From contig JAEWZH010000014.1 in the NCBI GenBank assembly GCA_023395395.1, positions 124,001 to 188,000 on the forward strand: a stretch of 64,000 nucleotides of DNA, written 5' to 3'. Shown here one piece after another: positions 61,683 through 64,000 of this stretch. This DNA is from Bacteroidota bacterium (GTDB taxonomy: Bacteria > Bacteroidota > Bacteroidia > Bacteroidales > Porphyromonadaceae). The position numbers and the translations under genes were made by a program. The notes under the pieces were generated by a model. That model ran no database searches. It was not told the DNA's origin and saw only the letters and a program-made list of their open reading frames with translations. The stretch's first letter is position 1, and every line of letters starts with the position of its first letter.

Positions 61683-63325
61683 GATACGCTAGACGCAATA
61701 CCACCCCTGCACGGGTAGGCAATATAGAGATTGGCGGAAAGGCGCCCATCGTCATCCAATCCATGACCAATGTAGACACCAACGACATCGAGGCTTCTGT
61801 CGCACAGATACTACGTCTTGAGCAAGCAGGTGCACAACTAGTTCGCCTTACCGCCCAAGGCACTCGAGAGGGCAGAGCGCTAGGCATAACCCATGCACGC
61901 ATCCGAGAAGCCAACTGCCAGCTACCTCTTTCTGCAGATATCCATTTCAATCCCAAGGCAGCCTACGAAGCCGCCCTTCATGTGGAAAAAGTAAGAATCA
62001 ATCCGGGTAATTTTTACGACCCTGCCCGTCGCTTTGAGCAGTTCGAGTATACCGATGCCGAATATGCAGAGGAAGTAAGAGGATTACAGCAGAGCTTTGA
62101 AGACTTCCTCGACCACTGCCGACGACATCATACCGCCATCCGAATTGGTGTCAATCACGGGTCTCTTTCCGATCGCATCATGAGCAGATATGGTGATACC
62201 CCGGAGGGTATGGTCGAGAGTTGTATGGAGTTTCTCGAAGTATGCCATCGCACAGATTTTCATGATGTAGTGCTATCCATCAAGAGTTCCAACCCACTTG
62301 TGATGACCGAGACCGTACGTCTTCTCGTCGCACGTATGGAAGCCGCCGATATGCACTACCCGCTCCACCTAGGCGTCACCGAAGCAGGCAATGGCGAGGA
62401 TGGACGCATCAAGAGTGCTGTAGGTATCGGCACCCTACTTGCCGAAGGGATAGGAGATACCATTAGAGTAAGCCTTTCAGAAGAACCTGAGGCAGAGATT
62501 CCTGTAGCCAAAGTATTGCTTCAAGCCCTTGACGAACTCGCCGACTCTAAGCCACTTGATTTCAATACCAAAGGAGCTCCATTTCGTAGCGTAGAGAAGC
62601 CACTTGTATTGATGGATGCTGATGATGCTTTTGTACGACTACTCCCCGATGATCGCCCGGATATTCAAGTAACGAGCCAGACCAAGCTCCGCACCATTTT
62701 AGATACCGAAGCGCTACATCACCCCAAGCAGACACCTGAAGAGGGTGAATTGCTCGTGGTACAACTCTCCTACGCTTATGCCCCTACCCTAATACTTGAG
62801 GCATTGGATCAGGTGATGGAGCAGCCCTATATCCTCCGTGTGGACTGTGAGGCTCGTCCCCTCGAGGAGCTTCCTACTTGGTTAGGATTTCAGTTGGGTG
62901 GCGCTCTCATGCGTGGACAGCTACAAGGACTTTATCTACGGAGCAATATAGATGCTCCTCTGACCCTCAATAGCATCGCCTTCGGACTACTCCAAGCTGC
63001 CCGACGCCGTATTTCGCGCACCGATTATATCTCATGCCCCAGCTGTGGTCGTACCTTATTTGATCTACAAAGCACAGTCGCTCGTATCAAGGAAGCGACC
63101 AAACACCTCAGAGGACTCAAAATCGGCGTGATGGGGTGCATCGTCAATGGACCCGGAGAGATGGCAGATGCAGACTATGGATACGTCGGAAGCGCTCCTG
63201 GCAAGGTAGATCTCTATAAGCAGAAAGAGCGCCTCAAGCGCAATATTCCTCAAGAAGAGGCGGTCACCGAATTGATCAACCTCATCAAAGAGCACGGCGA
63301 TTGGAAAGAACCTGAAACACTCTGA
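61679..63325 (+). CDS. ispG: 4-hydroxy-3-methylbut-2-en-1-yl diphosphate synthase, large-insert type
   Basis: Reduces methylerythritol cyclodiphosphate to HMBPP in the MEP pathway, using a [4Fe-4S] cluster. The 548-residue protein has the TIM-barrel half (IGGKAPIVIQSMTNVDTNDIEAS, SADIHFNPKAAYEAA, IGVNHGSLSDRIMSRYGDTPEG) and the C-terminal cluster domain with SCPSCGRTLFDLQ and GVMGCIVNGPGEMADADYGYVG. An extra central domain of about 150 residues (roughly 275-430) separates them. This is the three-domain form known from plants, Chlamydia and Bacteroidetes. It overlaps the DUF4230 gene by 4 bp and is followed by rfbC after 10 bp. Confidence 0.95.
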   Translation: MRYARRNTTPARVGNIEIGGKAPIVIQSMTNVDTNDIEASVAQILRLEQAGAQLVRLTAQGTREGRALGITHARIREANCQLPLSADIHFNPKAAYEAALHVEKVRINPGNFYDPARRFEQFEYTDAEYAEEVRGLQQSFEDFLDHCRRHHTAIRIGVNHGSLSDRIMSRYGDTPEGMVESCMEFLEVCHRTDFHDVVLSIKSSNPLVMTETVRLLVARMEAADMHYPLHLGVTEAGNGEDGRIKSAVGIGTLLAEGIGDTIRVSLSEEPEAEIPVAKVLLQALDELADSKPLDFNTKGAPFRSVEKPLVLMDADDAFVRLLPDDRPDIQVTSQTKLRTILDTEALHHPKQTPEEGELLVVQLSYAYAPTLILEALDQVMEQPYILRVDCEARPLEELPTWLGFQLGGALMRGQLQGLYLRSNIDAPLTLNSIAFGLLQAARRRISRTDYISCPSCGRTLFDLQSTVARIKEATKHLRGLKIGVMGCIVNGPGEMADADYGYVGSAPGKVDLYKQKERLKRNIPQEEAVTELINLIKEHGDWKEPETL

Positions 63326-63335
63326 CCCCATAGAT

Positions 63336-63881
63336 ATGAATATCACTGAGCTACCCCTCGAAGGGCTACAATTGATAGAGAGCCGACGCTTCGATGACCT
63401 TCGTGGCTACTTCATGGAAATATTTAAGGAGGAGGAATTACAACGGCTCCTCACCGATGCTCCACACTTTATACAAGACAATATGAGCTGTTCCCACAGA
63501 GGCGTATTCCGTGGGATGCACACACAGCAAGCACCGATGGCACAAGCCAAATTAGTTCGCTGTATCTCCGGTCGCATCATCGACTTCGCTATGGATATTG
63601 AGCCGGCATCACCCACTTTTGGAAAAGTGGTGGGTATCGAGCTCACTCCGGAGAGCGGGCGAGCCCTCTATATCCCCAATCGCTATGCCCACGGCTTCCT
63701 TGCGCTCGAAGATAATACTCGAGTACTCTACAAAGTAGATGCACCATACGCACCCGACTTCGAGAAGGCATACAACTATCAGCACCCTGCTCTTCTCTCC
63801 GAAATAGAGAAGTACATCCCTCTCAACCAACTCATCATCTCCGACAAAGACCGAGACGCCCCAAAGCTCCTTCAGTGCTAG
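63336..63881 (+). CDS. rfbC: dTDP-4-dehydrorhamnose 3,5-epimerase
   Basis: Third enzyme of dTDP-L-rhamnose synthesis; it epimerises C3 and C5 of the keto sugar. The 181-residue cupin has the RmlC motifs SRRFDDLRGYFMEIF, QDNMSCSHRGVFRGMH (catalytic His) and IPNRYAHGFLALEDNT, ending NYQHPAL. RmlA, RmlB and RmlD are not in the window and may follow. It begins 10 bp after ispG, so it may be in the same transcript. A 22-bp tandem repeat array starts 31 bp after its stop. Confidence 0.92.
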   Translation: MNITELPLEGLQLIESRRFDDLRGYFMEIFKEEELQRLLTDAPHFIQDNMSCSHRGVFRGMHTQQAPMAQAKLVRCISGRIIDFAMDIEPASPTFGKVVGIELTPESGRALYIPNRYAHGFLALEDNTRVLYKVDAPYAPDFEKAYNYQHPALLSEIEKYIPLNQLIISDKDRDAPKLLQC

Positions 63882-63912
63882 CGTTTCGAGTAACCTTCGG
63901 TCAGTCTCAGAG

Positions 63913-64000
63913 GTTTTCTATGTATTGAGACTCAAGTCTCCATATAGAGAGACTCCTGTTTCCATACGTAGAGGCTCTGGTTTCCATACGTAGAGAATCC
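63913..64000. repeat. Tandem 22-bp repeat array after rfbC (continues past the window end)
   Basis: Units begin at 63913 (23 bp), 63936 (22 bp), 63958 (22 bp) and 63980 (cut at 64000). Units at 63958 and 63980 share their first 16 bases (GTTTCCATACGTAGAG). Cores are self-complementary (TACGTA), and the first boundary carries GAGACT-CA-AGTCTC, while the second unit has AGTCTC-N8-GAGACT. The array extends beyond the window, so its copy number is unknown. Confidence 0.7.

Noticed and set aside
61679..63325. IspG as a gene fusion
   Set aside because: The extra central region is the known third domain of the large IspG form in Bacteroidetes, plants and Chlamydia, not a new fusion.

Overview
The window is a 64 kb chromosomal segment of a Bacteroidales bacterium, most probably a Porphyromonas-like member of the Porphyromonadaceae. 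The case rests on gene content and signals: GldH, GLPGLI-family and DUF6242 proteins, a DUF4230-ispG cluster, a large-insert IspG, a uppS-bamA-ompH-ompH cluster, lipoproteins with Bacteroidetes-type lipoboxes, an absence of Shine-Dalgarno sequences, and repeated matches to the Bacteroidetes promoter form TTTG-N19/21-TAnnTTTG. Aspartase and pyruvate phosphate dikinase fit an amino-acid-fermenting anaerobe. There are no rRNA or tRNA genes, no insertion sequences, no phage genes and no CRISPR array. Almost everything is housekeeping core genome, densely packed, often with 4-bp ATGA overlaps.

Layout. 0-6 kb (+): 3' end of a DUF1015 gene, aspA, a UvrA paralogue lacking its first zinc module, and DUF2851. 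A 22-bp-stem terminator separates these from a small outer-membrane barrel gene on the minus strand. 7-18 kb (+): sppA-lpxK-dut-GH92 mannosidase-sirtuin-dgt-M24 peptidase-alkaline phosphatase. 18-23 kb (-): PBP1A then ppdK. 23.5-29.7 kb (-): a seven-gene run ppk-ribE-nitroreductase-hisS-acyl-ACP thioesterase-RHH protein-tadA. 29.8-34 kb (-): ricT(PSP1)-gldH-flippase-glycosyltransferase behind a near-perfect promoter. 34-37.6 kb (-): GLPGLI protein and TonB-type receptor. 37.8-41.5 kb (+): two tandem acyl-CoA synthetase paralogues, each with its own consensus promoter. 41.6-47.5 kb: DUF2807 beta-solenoid (-), then beta-mannosidase-cutC-comB-glucosaminidase/LysM (+). 47.6-49.2 kb: pirin (-) and a repeat-bearing gap. 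49.3-53.7 kb (+): cysS and cobUTSC, the lower cobalamin loop-assembly genes. 53.8-59.9 kb (+): DUF6242-uppS-bamA-ompH-ompH envelope biogenesis cluster. 60-64 kb (+): small HTH protein, two DUF4230 proteins, ispG, rfbC.

Functional themes are envelope biogenesis (LpxK, UppS, BamA, Skp-like chaperones, PBP1A, RmlC, flippase, IspG), nucleotide and DNA maintenance (Dut, Dgt, UvrA, TadA), and mannoside breakdown (GH92, GH2).

The most unusual structure is not a gene. Four intergenic regions (17.84-17.93, 23.41-23.51, 48.76-48.94 and 63.91-64.00 kb) carry short tandem arrays with a unit of about 22-23 bp. In each, the unit is built around a palindromic core, but the core sequence differs from array to array. 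The 48.8 kb array is flanked by inverted arms and looks like a minisatellite-bearing MITE. Also notable are a Tyr-Gly-Pro repeat inside the BamA barrel, a sirtuin without a zinc site and with an altered acyl-selectivity motif, and a gene whose promoter almost touches its start codon.
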